A DNA stretch of 64,000 nt from assembly GCA_963966185.1 (NCBI GenBank), contig CAWZYM010000151.1, forward strand, positions 1,732,501-1,796,500, read 5' to 3'. Below the pieces are notes generated by a model. The model searched no databases and was not told the origin of the DNA. It saw only the letters and a program-made list of their open reading frames with translations. Position 1 is the first letter of the stretch. Every line of letters begins with the position of its first letter. Positions 10,159-20,243 of this stretch are shown piece by piece. Made by a program: the position numbers and the translations under genes. This stretch comes from Rhabditoides inermis (Eukaryota; Nematoda; Chromadorea; Rhabditida; Rhabditidae).

Positions 10159-10231
10159 AGCCCGATGCGGGGCTCGAACCCGCGACAACCAGATTAAGAG
10201 TCTGGTGCTCTACCGACTGAGCTAACCGGGC
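10159..10231 (-). tRNA. tRNA-Lys(CTT)
   Basis: 73 nt on the minus strand. GCCCGGTTAGCTCAGTCGGT, anticodon arm CCAGACTCTTAATCTGG (CTT), T arm GCGGGTTCGAGCCCCGC, acceptor end ATCGGGC plus T. Complete cloverleaf. Confidence 0.93.
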
Positions 10232-10381
10232 TCTGTGTGAGCGGCCGTGATCGAGCGTGAGATGGTGGCATATTCTCGCCGCACAACGTGCGATCAGAAC
10301 GAGTTGGAAAAGCGATGCAAGTGCGCGTGTGTGAGCGTATCAAGCTCTGGGATTTTTGAAATCATTAAAAGTTGATTCAAT

Positions 10382-10387
10382 TTTATT
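10382..10387 (-). terminator. Poly(A) signal of degenerin gene
   Basis: TTTATT on the plus strand is AATAAA on the coding strand. It lies about 210 bases beyond the degenerin stop codon at 10596. Confidence 0.5.
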
Positions 10388-10595
10388 TAAGCACTTGTAA
10401 TGCTGATATCGATACAGTCTTACATTATTAATTAGTGAGCGTGATTCAATTTGCTCCGGGGCAAGTTCGTTTATGCAACAGTCCTCTGTCCATAGACGAA
10501 CGTTCATCGTTCATCTACTGTCTACAATGATAAAATACACACAAACAACAGTTTGATTACAATTTCTCAACAAGAAAATAATCAATTCCATTCAA

Positions 10596-11676
10596 TTAGT
10601 CCTCGCAACTTTTCTCGTACTGCTTTCTCTTGTACGCATTGTAGTTGTGCACGAACATCTGAAATATATATGACGTCATGAGTTACATACAGTAATCACA
10701 TAAAACCTGCACTTTTAACATACAACATACTCATACAGCATCCCTCACCATATAAATGAGTTCGATGGCGAGGCAGACGAACTCGCATACAGTCATGAAA
10801 GAGACGCCGGACCAGAGACCCAGCTGGCCCCCGAAGTCTGCGAGCATCTTCACGATCTGAACGGGGAAACGGGCATCATTGAACTGGTTGACGGATTAGA
10901 TAATTGATATCTCACTCCATATGCCTCGGATTCGGTCAGCATCTCGTAATTGAGAGCTTCGTAGAACACTTCCAGCATGGCGCCGTTTTCTCTGAAATGG
11001 GAAATGTATGTCCAATCTAGCGATACCTTCATGTCGTCATTTATCCGATCACAAACAATTTGATTGTCCTATAATGTAGTAATTTTACTCACTGATACTG
11101 TTCATTGCATTCTTCTGGCGAGAGATCGCAGGATCCAATGGATATGTTGAGAGACTGAGACGGCCAGATTGCCTCGGAGTAGGACACTGAAAATACGGAT
11201 TATCAAGTAGTGAAATACTTATCACAGGATACAGGATTTGTATAGCCGGTTCAATCCGATCCAACCTATGTAGTCAGGAACAAAATAGGGGGTTTCCGAG
11301 AACTCAAAATCGGGAACAAGGAATCACAGGATTTCTAATTCACCCGTGTAAACGGCCTGATCGCATGGTTGGAAGCAGTTGCACTGGAACGAAGTATCCA
11401 CATCTCCGAGGGCCTTCGTACGCTCCTCCAGACAACGACCTGCAAAGACAAACTGATGAGAGAGAGGGAGAGGGAGAGGGAGAGAGAGAGGGAGGGAGAG
11501 GGAGAGAGAGAGGGGGAGAGAGAGAGAGGGAGAGAGGGAGAGGGACGCACGCGCTTCCGCGTCGAACACTTCACAGTGGGTGGCGTTTCCGAGGACTGGG
11601 AATCGGGGGTCGCCACAGCCACACTCACGCACTACCATCGACTGGAAGCACGAACGGTAGCAGCCCTGCATAAGGG

Positions 11677-11712
<36 letters not shown>

Positions 11713-14061
11713 TCTCCCTCTCTCTCTTTATAGGTCTACCTCGGTGGAGTAGGAGTAGTTAGTGTAGATGTAGTCTTCGGAGAACTTGTTGGGAACACAG
11801 TCGCCATAGGGCGCGGGTAGGCGAGACATCCTCTTCATCTAAACACGGTTCTTTCCCCCTCTTTAAATCTGTCTCTCTCTCTCTCTTTCTCTCCTCTTCC
11901 CCCTCTATCTCTCTTTCTCTCTCTCTCTCCCTCTCTCCTTGTCTGTCTACTTTTATGTTTTTACCTGCATTCCGAACGACGAAATGTATCCAGTCGGAGC
12001 AGAGTAACCGAAAGTGTCCTGAGGTATGTTCGATGAAAAAGGAGTAAAGGAAAGGGGGAAACTGACCGGAAAGGGAAACTCTTCCTTGTCGTGAATCGTC
12101 ATTCTCACGCCCACTGCTTCCGAGGTGGCCAGGTAGTCGGACGCATTCACATACATCATCACTCGCAGGCCTTATCAGTTCAATATCGATTGATTGATAG
12201 AAGTTAGAACCTTCCTCACCATACGTCGGTCCCGCTCGAATGCTCGCCTTTGTTTCGTTCCTTCGATGGTTGAATGTGAAACAGTTGCCGAACGTCGGAT
12301 CAGAGACGATTTTGAAATCCCTGAAATATTTTTAATCATCCATTTCACAACACGGACTTCTGATTAATAAAGTATATTTCGAAAATAGGTCTGACCACAC
12401 ATTGTTTACAATCAATATCAATCAATATAAACATACCTATCAATATCGCACGCCTGTCCATTGAATGAACACTTGTGAATGAGCTGATGTTTCTGCATCG
12501 AAAGCTGACGCCGCGCCTTCTGAAATACGTTTAATTGGATACGTTTCACGGTGATGTAACCTGCTTCCCCAACTCTAAATACTAATCAACGCTATCTAAT
12601 TTCCTAGCTGTGTACGTTTCGTTGCGCAGTTGTGATTCGCAACTCTCAAACTAACCTAATCTAATTCAAGCGAACTGATTCACCCGATTCGCTAGTAGCA
12701 GCTGCAAGAGCATTGGAGACATGGATCGAGGACTGGGAGATGCAAGTCTGCGCCAGCAAATGTGCCGTTGTCCACGTTGGAAAGAAGAACCCACGTCACG
12801 TCTACAACCTTTCCGGTTCGCCAGTTCCGTCCAGCGAGGAGATACGCGATCTCGGAGTCATCGTCTCTTCCAACCTCACCTTCCGTCAACACGTCAACAC
12901 CATTGCTTCCAAGGCAACCAGGAAGATCAACTTCCTCTTCCTGTCGCTGAAAACAAGAAACGAAGCCGTTCTCGTCAATGCGTATATCATCTATGTGCGC
13001 TCGATTGCTGAATACGCTAGTGTGATCTACAGTCCACTCTACGACATCGACATCAACACGTTGGAATCTATCCAAAAGCTGTTCTTAACTCGCTTGGCTT
13101 TCCGATGCAAGCTTTCACATCTATCGCATGCAGCGCTACGCTCTCGGCTTGGCCTTGAAACGCTTGAGAGGAGAAGACAACTCAATGACTTATGTTACTT
13201 CTTCAGGCTGAAGTCCGGGAAGATCGACCTGCCTCTCTCTGCTCTCTTCGACGAACGTCCGAGCTCTACTCGCGGTCTGCCCATCAAGTACTACCCCCGT
13301 AGCAACGCCAAAAGCAACACGGCAAGAGCTTTCTACTCTTATAGAGTTTTCAATACTGTCAATGCCCTCCAACCTGAGATATTCGATTGTTGTCTCACAA
13401 GTACTTTTCGCAAACATGTTGATTATATAACTTGAATAGTCTATACACTTCCCCGCGTATAAGTACTTCTTCGTCTTCGAGTCATCGACATTTCTCACAT
13501 GTACTGCCACTCTTTCTATATTATGTGTTTCACATCCACCTTCTGGTTCGTATAAGTGCTCTTTTAAGCCTTCGAATGTTCTATATAATTGTACTGAATA
13601 ATACCTCGTCAATTAATAATAAATAAAAAATAAAAAAATAATTGAAGTCCGTTTTCATCTTTTGAAGTTTGAATGTCCCATTTTACCTCACTGAGCGCAC
13701 TCATAGCGAAGATGATGTTCTCCTTGGCCTTTGTGACGATAGCCACCTCATCCGTCATGTTCTGTAAACAAGTAAACAATGATGGAAACAACGAGTAAAC
13801 AAGTAAACAACAAACCGCGAATCCGAGCACGTCTTCCATGATCTCCTGGTCGGCGATCACGTTTCCATAGTACTCCCAGAGATTGAGGATCGGAGCGATC
13901 TGAATGTTGACTCGTTTGTTTACTTGTTTGTTTACTTGTTTGTATACTTGTTTACCTTATCCCAGGCGACGCAGAATGGATCAACGGTCTGACAGAGACA
14001 CGGGATGTTCATGCTATAAGCATATTTGTAAAGGAAGTGGGCAGAGAGAGCACGCGAGAGG

Positions 14062-14116
<55 letters not shown>

Positions 14117-16041
14117 AAGAGAGAGATGCCCACTTGTCCGTTCCCGGCTTGGCCGCATCCTGACAGAATGCGTGGTCATCGCAGAATCCACAAGTCTCAT
14201 TCCGCCACTTGGGCTGAACAAAGTCCATACGTTTTAGACCGCTGACAAAATCGCTCCATAATCTCGTAACATAATCAAGGTTCAGCACTCGTGAAAGATA
14301 AATAAGAGAAGACGCGGAAAGTATGAAGCTAAGAAGTTTTGTAAAACGACTGTATAGTGTTGGATATGTGTCGAACCATATACCCTTGGATGGCAGGGCC
14401 AGGCGTCTCCACTGTCCCTATCGAAGGCACAAAGACACATCTCATCCGAGTCAGATGGTAGCTTCCTGAAAGAGATGGAAGAGAGGGGGAGAGAGGGGGA
14501 GAGGGGGGGGGAGAAGGACCCACTTCTCATCCGGCTCGCAGTTCATCTCTCCAGAGTTCTCGCCTTCTGTACAAGTGCACACTGCATGCGCCTGGGGTAG
14601 GTAGATAAAAGAAACTGATATGCGCACACCTTGATAAATAATCAGTATCATTTTCAATCCCTCCGAATGGTTTGTATTGTCCCACAGTCATCAATCACTC
14701 ACCGGCTCGAAATTGGCTCCTCCCTCCCGCTTCTCCCTCGCTGCTCTCTTTCTTTTCCTCCTCTCCTCCACCAACTCCTCCTCCTCCTCCTCCTCCACTT
14801 CTCCCCTGTTCAGCTTGCCTGCCTTCTTCATTACGTTTCCAAAGACGCCGAGCTGCAATGGAGCGGTACGTTTCAATGACACCATAAGGGCATTGTTGAA
14901 TGATAGCAACCAATAAGCGGTTGTTGAAAATTGCATGTTTCATAAACAATCAATAATTCATAATACGCACAATCTTCTTGATAGTGTCGACACTTCTGGC
15001 GAGACTGTCCCTGTAGGGATTGAGGTTGCAGAGAGTGATAGCCGGGAAGGGAGCTGAAGGGGCAGTCTCTCTCTCTTTCTCTCTCTCTCCCTCTCTCTCC
15101 CTCTCTCCCTCTCTCTCTTCCTCTCTCTCCCTCTCTCCCTCTCTCTCCCTCTCTCCCTCTCTCTCTCTCCCTCCCTCTCCCTCTCTCTCCCTCCATCTCT
15201 CCCCTCCTCTCTCTCTCACCAGTGTCGAACTTGAGCTGTATATCGGTGATCTTGTCCATTCGATAATACTTGTCCACAACATCTATCGCCTAAAATCGTT
15301 TTGGTTCGTCCACAAAACTAGAAATGCATAGAATCGACCTGATAGACGAACATGCACCCGCAACACAGTAGCAGCACGATCCATACCGCTCTGAAAGCAC
15401 AGTGTACTCAGCTGGTCTTTTTTACAGTGGAAGTTTTTCTTACTTCTCCCGATACCGCAGCAAATCAATAACTGAATCAATAATTGAACACCAGTACCCC
15501 AGTACCTGTATATCTGATTCGGGGCCTGTCCGAGCATCGGGATTCCATGACTGGACGTCTTGTAGCAGAACTCTTTCAGATGCCAAGCGATTCGTTCTCT
15601 GCAATATGCAAATGAGGTAGAATCTAATTAGCATATTAGATGACGTCATGCGTACTTGTACGTGAGTCGACTCGGGTCGATGTGATGTCCGCCGTCCTCT
15701 GTCAGAAGATCGCATTGCACCTATATTTCCTATATTATTTATAGAAATCATATACGGTTCAAACAATTTGCAAAAGTGGATAAACACAACTTTAATAATT
15801 GGCACCAGAAAAGTTTGAAATCATGATTTGTCTGTACTATACTAGCAAACAAAAGCTTTACCGATGTTTAAAAATTGAACACGTATCGAATAGAAGCATT
15901 TCAACTTTTCAACTGTACCTCCTTATCATTATCGATTCCATTGAGGCAGTCTCCGTAGCGGAAGTTGGTCATGATATCGTTGGCGACGAGTATATTCGTA
16001 TCCGACGCCAGATAACGAGCCATATCAGACGGGCCAGACAT
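10596..16041 (-). CDS. Degenerin/ENaC sodium channel subunit (UNC-8/DEL-like)
   Basis: Amiloride-sensitive-type cation channel of neurons or muscle. 24 exons, 2076 nt, 691 aa: 16041-15919, 15720-15656, 15598-15506, 15390-15339, 15289-15220, 15053-14971, 14852-14703, 14591-14524, 14465-14384, 14213-14134, 14013-13956, 13899-13816, 13761-13687, 12519-12437, 12320-12220, 12170-12067, 12018-11965, 11838-11740, 11665-11551, 11439-11344, 11186-11093, 10991-10916, 10856-10749, 10658-10596. Landmarks: gating motif TSSHGIPM (His-Gly at 80-81), TM1 [15 protein letters not shown] (96-111), [12 protein letters not shown] after TM1, Cys-rich extracellular blocks, [47 protein letters not shown], pre-TM2 [11 protein letters not shown] and the G-V-S filter (652-654) in TM2, then a short basic tail. 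Residues 163-212 hold an unusual run of acidic then basic residues. Family certain; subfamily inferred from motif likeness. Intron 13 carries an antisense LINE. Confidence 0.93.
11461..11542. repeat. (GA)n tract in degenerin intron 19
   Basis: GAGAGGG-type purine tract on the plus strand, filling the intron between exons 19 and 20. A (CT)n tract at 11681-11727 fills the neighbouring intron. Confidence 0.9.
12690..13640 (+). mobile_element. 5'-truncated LINE fragment, reverse transcriptase C-terminal part
   Basis: Open frame 12713-13435 (240 codons) contains [47 protein letters not shown] and [15 protein letters not shown]. This is the thumb and C-terminal region of a CR1/Jockey-type non-LTR reverse transcriptase. 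The catalytic YADD block is absent, so the copy is truncated at the 5' end. An A-rich tail (AATAATAAATAAAAAATAAA) ends it near 13640. It sits inside degenerin intron 13, antisense to the host gene. The frame is uninterrupted, suggesting a recent insertion. Confidence 0.8.
15065..15218. repeat. (CTCTCCC)n microsatellite
   Basis: About 150 bases of CTCTCTCC and CTCTCCCT units, forming nearly the whole of degenerin intron 5. Confidence 0.95.
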
Positions 16042-16150
16042 GGTAGATCAGAGAGTAGATCAGAGAGTAGATCAGAGAGTAGATCAGAGAGTAGATCGGA
16101 GTAGTTGATGGGAGTAGTAGATGGGAGTAGTAGATGGGAGAGTAGATGTG
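16042..16150. repeat. Short tandem repeat directly upstream of degenerin ATG
   Basis: AGATCAGAGAGT units (14-15 bp period) followed by GGGAGTAGTAGAT units. On the coding strand this gives CTACTCTCTGAT repeats ending right at the start codon, so the 5' leader is a tandem repeat. Confidence 0.85.
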
Positions 16151-16506
16151 TGTCAGCAGGGCATGCCATCTGTTCTTCTCCTTTCCCTCCCTTGCTTGTC
16201 TGCCATGCATTTCTGATGAGGGATGGGGGGTGAATTGCGCATTCAGTGTGATCACTATGTAATAGTTTATCATTCTTTCAGGCACCCAAAGTAACATCTC
16301 CTGTATACAAGTACTCCTAGTAACAAATACGATACTACTAAATTCAAATACAGTACTCACTGTAAAAAAAAAAAACTTCGTTCTCCTTTTGTGAATAAAT
16401 GGAGGTCAGATGAGCATTCGGATACAGCTGTGTACATGCCAATTCTGCTTCTGTCCAAGTCATCGCATTTTTTTGGCCTGAAAGGCGTCTGTGCCTCAAA
16501 CCCCCC

Positions 16507-16525
16507 CTCTCTCTCTCTTTCTCTT

Positions 16526-16587
<62 letters not shown>
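16507..16587. repeat. (CT)n microsatellite in lectin intron
   Basis: CT tract with CTTT and CCTC interruptions between the two lectin exons. Confidence 0.9.
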
Positions 16588-16590
<3 letters not shown>

Positions 16591-16680
16591 CATGAAGCAA
16601 CTCTGTCCCAGCTGAGACCATCCTGCGCATTGGGTAGCATTAGTCTCAGGTAGACAAGCGAGAATGAGTATGGTTATGAT

Positions 16681-17276
16681 TAGTGCCTGGTCACGGCGCA
16701 ACGCGCGATGACGCGCGTCGTCATTTCGAGACGAGACAACGCGGCGCGTTGATTCGGGATTCTCGAATGCGAGAAATGAGCGGCGTGATTGCACGCCCAT
16801 GCCACGCGCGCTGACCGGCGCGCGTTGTTTCGGGATTTTTGACAGGCAAAGCGTGATATCACGCTGCCACTCATTCGAGATTCGCGAAAGCGTTAGTTCG
16901 GGATCGCGCGTCATTTCGAGACGCCTGCATCCCATGCACGGCCTCCTCATTGCCTTTCTCATAAATGAGACTGTTGAGAAATGAGACAAATCATGTGGCA
17001 TTATCGAAACAAATTGCATAATTTTCCAATTATCACGGCCCACCGGTCGCTTCATCTCTCCAATCCCAAATGAACGCGCGGCGGCGTTGTTTCGGGATTT
17101 TCTGACTTCTCCAACTACCACGGGCGTTATTTCGGGACTCTCGACTTCGAGACTTTTGCCGCGCGTTCATTTCACGCGGCGCGATTTCGGGAAAAGCGTG
17201 GCGTGATGGAATGACGGCCACACGCCGAGACAAAATCGCGCGTGAAACAACGTCGTTGCGCCGTGACCATGCACTA
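16681..17276. mobile_element. hAT-like MITE, 596 bp with 8-bp target duplication
   Basis: Ends are inverted repeats: TAGTGCCTGGTCACGGCGCA at the left and the complement of TAGTGCATGGTCACGGCGCA at the right. It is flanked by GTTATGAT at 16673-16680 and 17277-17284, an exact 8-bp duplication. An 8-bp duplication plus termini starting TAGTG fit the hAT superfamily. The interior is GC-rich, carries several TTTCGGGATT motifs and no transposase, so it is non-autonomous. Confidence 0.85.
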
Positions 17277-17299
17277 GTTATGATGGTTAGAAAATGCAT

Positions 17300-18000
17300 G
17301 AATACCACTCGACCGTCCGCTGTTCCGTGTCTGTCTTCGTGTCTTGACCAACGAAACATACATTGTTTGTTTATCAGCCTGATTCCGACATGTACATACA
17401 ATGGTAGCATGATGGGTTATCTGGAAGCACACACAATCCTACAGTGGGGTATTGGGGCTCCTTGGCTGGAACAGTGCGGCGCAAGTCCTGACTGTTCATG
17501 GTAGATGGGCGTGAACATCGCGAAGTGACCAGTTCCGGATGCGAGGCGTGGTAGAAGATCTTGAAAGACTGCCGCCGCCGATGGTAGGGCTCTCAGAGGG
17601 TGAGAGTGGGTTCACGCGCCCCACCGGGAGGTAGTGGAGTTTGGTAGAACAATTGCCCGCGAGGGGAATCGAAACATACATTATTCCCGATTTACTGCAG
17701 CCAAATTGAATCCGATTCTGCTATTTCACGATCTGCGATTTTTGTGATGTGATGTGAGCTAGATGAAATGTTTCGTCTATACTATGCAAGTTAGTATACG
17801 GTATCAGTCATGGAACTGGTTTTGATGCGCATAACACATAGTCTGTCTACTGGAGTAATCAAGTGATAGCCACACCTGTGATAGGTGTGTATGAGAGAGA
17901 GAGGAGAGAGAGAGGGGGGGGGAGTGTGTGAATATGAGAGAGAGAGAGAGAGTGGGAGAGAGTTAGAGGAGTGGAACCGAGTTGCCTGGGGGCAGGAAGT
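17300..18000. other. No gene recognised
   Basis: Sequence between the lectin relic and the collagen promoter. The stretch 17430-17690 is GC-richer and might fold, but it matches no snRNA, SL RNA or rRNA known to me. A GAGAGA tract lies at 17890-17960. Confidence 0.4.
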
Positions 18001-18003
18001 GAG

Positions 18004-18010
18004 TATAAAA
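18004..18010 (+). promoter_or_regulatory. TATA box of collagen gene
   Basis: GTATAAAAAGG sits 51 bases before the collagen ATG at 18055, as in other cuticle collagen genes with short leaders. Confidence 0.7.
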
Positions 18011-18054
18011 AGGAATCTGGAAAGAGCATAGACAGCCTGGCTCCTTTCCTCAGA

Positions 18055-18540
18055 ATGGGACACCAACAACATTACTACTTCCTTCTGGCAAGCTCCATCA
18101 TGACCGGTTAGCTATCCATCCCTCTCTCCTCCTCCCTCCCTCTCTCTTACTCCCCCTCCCCTCTCTCCTCTCTCTTACTCCCTCTCTCCCTCTCTCCTCT
18201 CTCTTACTCCTCCCTCCCCCCTCTCTCTCTACCCCTCTCTTTGCAGGTTTCATTGTGTTCGGCACTCTGGTGTCGGTGGCTCGTCTCTACAATGAGATTG
18301 GTTCTCTGGAGGAGTCCGTACTCGCTGATATGCTCGAGTTCAAGGAAACAGCCAATGGAGCTTGGTCGAAGATGATTTCGGAAGGAAGAGGAATGGACGA
18401 GGTGTTGCGTGGCAAGAGACAGTACAACCAGGGAGCAGCCTCGGCTCACGTCAGCGGAGGAGGCGGAGGCGGAGGGGGCGGAGCCTGTCCCTCTGGACCT
18501 CCCGGACCTCCCGGAGCTCCCGGAGACGACGGAAGTGAGT

Positions 18541-18594
<54 letters not shown>

Positions 18595-19203
18595 AAGGGA
18601 AGGTGATCCTTTTGTTCAGTGCCTGGAGAGCCCGGAGCACCCGGTGGATCCGGAAGCGCAGGAAGGTCTCACCACGAGGAGAACCACTCTGGATGCATCA
18701 GTTGCCCTGCTGGACCCGCCGGACCTCCCGGACCTGACGGACCCGCTGGACCCGCTGGAAACCCCGGAGCTCCTGGATCCGACGGACAAGGAGGAGGCGC
18801 CGGTGCCCCGGGACCCGCCGGACCCGCCGGACCCGCCGGACCTAACGGAAACCCCGGAGCCCCCGGAGCCCCCGGACCCGACGGAGCCCCTGGAGTCCGC
18901 ATCTCGAGCATGCCTGGACCATCTGGAGCCCCCGGACCCGCTGGACCCATGGGACCTGCTGGAAACGACGGCGGACCTGCTGGACCCGGAGCTCCCGGAC
19001 CGGCCGGACCGATGGGACCCCCTGGACACCCCGGATCGCCCGGAAGTGACGGAGCCCCTGGTGGTCCGGGAGAGTCTGGATCTCCTGGCAGCGACGCGGA
19101 GTACTGTCCTTGTCCCCGGAGGTCGGGAGGAGCGGACGCAGCGGTGATGGGAGGCGGAGGAGGCGGGTACGGAAGCAGGCGCAGGGTGCACGCAAACAAA
19201 CTG

Positions 19204-19206
<3 letters not shown>
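18055..19206 (+). CDS. Cuticle collagen
   Basis: Structural protein of the nematode cuticle, secreted by hypodermis and assembled as trimers. Exons 18055-18106, 18247-18534, 18620-19206; 927 nt, 308 aa. The N-terminus has the Col_cuticle_N hydrophobic segment ([18 protein letters not shown], about residues 9-26), followed by [11 protein letters not shown] and a furin/BLI-4-type site RGKR (72-75). Then a Gly-rich spacer, a Cys, a short Gly-X-Y stretch ([14 protein letters not shown]), a non-helical break with two Cys (GCISCPAG) and a long Gly-X-Y domain broken once at VRISSMPG. The C-terminus has the Cys pair CPCPRR and a Gly-rich basic tail ending HANKL. Codons for Gly-Pro are strongly GGA/CCC biased, as usual for highly expressed collagens. 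Intron 2 is a (GA)n tract. The collagen subgroup cannot be named from sequence alone. Confidence 0.95.
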
Positions 19207-19267
<61 letters not shown>

Positions 19268-19268
19268 C
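19205..19268. repeat. (CAA)n trinucleotide repeat in collagen 3' UTR
   Basis: About 20 uninterrupted ACA/CAA units begin immediately at the stop codon TAA of the collagen gene. Confidence 0.97.
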
Positions 19269-19283
19269 TGTCTGCTCGAAAAG

Positions 19284-19289
19284 AATAAA
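19284..19289 (+). terminator. Poly(A) signal of collagen gene
   Basis: AATAAA about 80 bases after the stop codon, just past the CAA repeat. Confidence 0.7.
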
Positions 19290-19844
19290 CACATTGCACT
19301 ATCATTGTTGTAGTCCATGTAATCAATCAATCAATGCATACAATACCACATACCACGGTTCGGATAGTTGCACAGCGCGCCCACAGAGAGAGCGGCGCGC
19401 ACAGGCCGCGCCGCGAGTGAATTGGCGCGTGGCGATTTCAGTCGAAAAATTATTGCGCTCTAGCGCTTGCTGGTAATTTCGCACGTCGCGTGTTCGCGGA
19501 GCGGCTGCGCTCCCGCCGCTGTTGACTGTGCAAATATCGGGGCCGTGCTACACACACACACACGGTCTAAAATCAACGCCCGATTCGAGAATCAGAAGAG
19601 ATACATGGGTGAAATAAGGAGGGATAGGAGAGAGAAAGAGAGAGAAAGAGAGAGAGAAATGTGTTGACGATTTCGGCCTTCTTTTTTCTCGACCGTTCTG
19701 CGTTCTCAGACCTTCATGCTTTATGTTTCCGTCAAAAAGGAAAAATAAAAATATATATATATATATAAGAAAAAATATAATATAAGAGATGATGTCCTTC
19801 ACAAATATTTTTTTTTTCAATTTACAGTACAGGGGCGCATTTTG
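19290..19844. other. No gene recognised
   Basis: A GC-rich segment at 19365-19540 with GCGCGC-type words, a short CA tract near 19551 and AT-rich sequence after 19740. No exon signals were supported. Confidence 0.4.
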
Positions 19845-20190
19845 TGGGTAATTTTAACGAAATATGTTTTATTAACAAAAATAAATATCACCTATATAAA
19901 TATAAACAATCACAAATAATATTCTCACCGAATAGCATAGACTACAAACATAAACTACAAACATATACAATATACATCTTATTAGTTCTTAGTTGTTCTC
20001 TTGCTGACTAGTCTCCGACAGAGAGATCGGATCTTCCGGAAAGGAGATGAGGATAGAGGGAGACAGGGGAGGAAGGGAGTGGAGGGATAGGGAGAGTGGA
20101 AGGTAGACACGGATGGAGAACCCGTCCTCTCACGGATGACGTCATTGATGACGTCAGGACACTGAGAGTAGATCTGAAAGAGAATGAGAT

Positions 20191-20243
<53 letters not shown>

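Larger units (their letters stand above)
16361..17299 (-). pseudogene. C-type lectin relic, split by a MITE
   Basis: Coding pieces on the minus strand: start 17299-17277, interrupted by the MITE (17276-16681), then 16680-16591, then exon 16477-16361. Skipping the MITE and one target duplication gives an in-frame signal peptide (MHFLTIITILILACL) followed by TQCAGWSQLGQSCFM, the first block of a C-type lectin domain. The next exon reads AMTWTEAELACTQLYPNAHL and SIYSQKENEVFF, the second lectin block (compare the family pattern TWxEAExxCxxxxxHLxSI). Joining the two exons needs one extra base in the run of seven A's near the exon start, so there is a frameshift as well as the insertion. No later lectin exons (WIGL, WND, final Cys) were found. 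A dead, truncated gene. Confidence 0.65.

Noticed and set aside
17430..17690. Possible structured RNA (snRNA, SL RNA or 5S)
   Set aside because: No U1, U2, U4, U5, U6, SL1 or 5S core sequence could be matched.
18616..19330. Several long open frames antisense or out of frame in the collagen
   Set aside because: Gly-Pro-rich DNA keeps all frames open; the sense frame with splice sites and Gly-X-Y is the real one.
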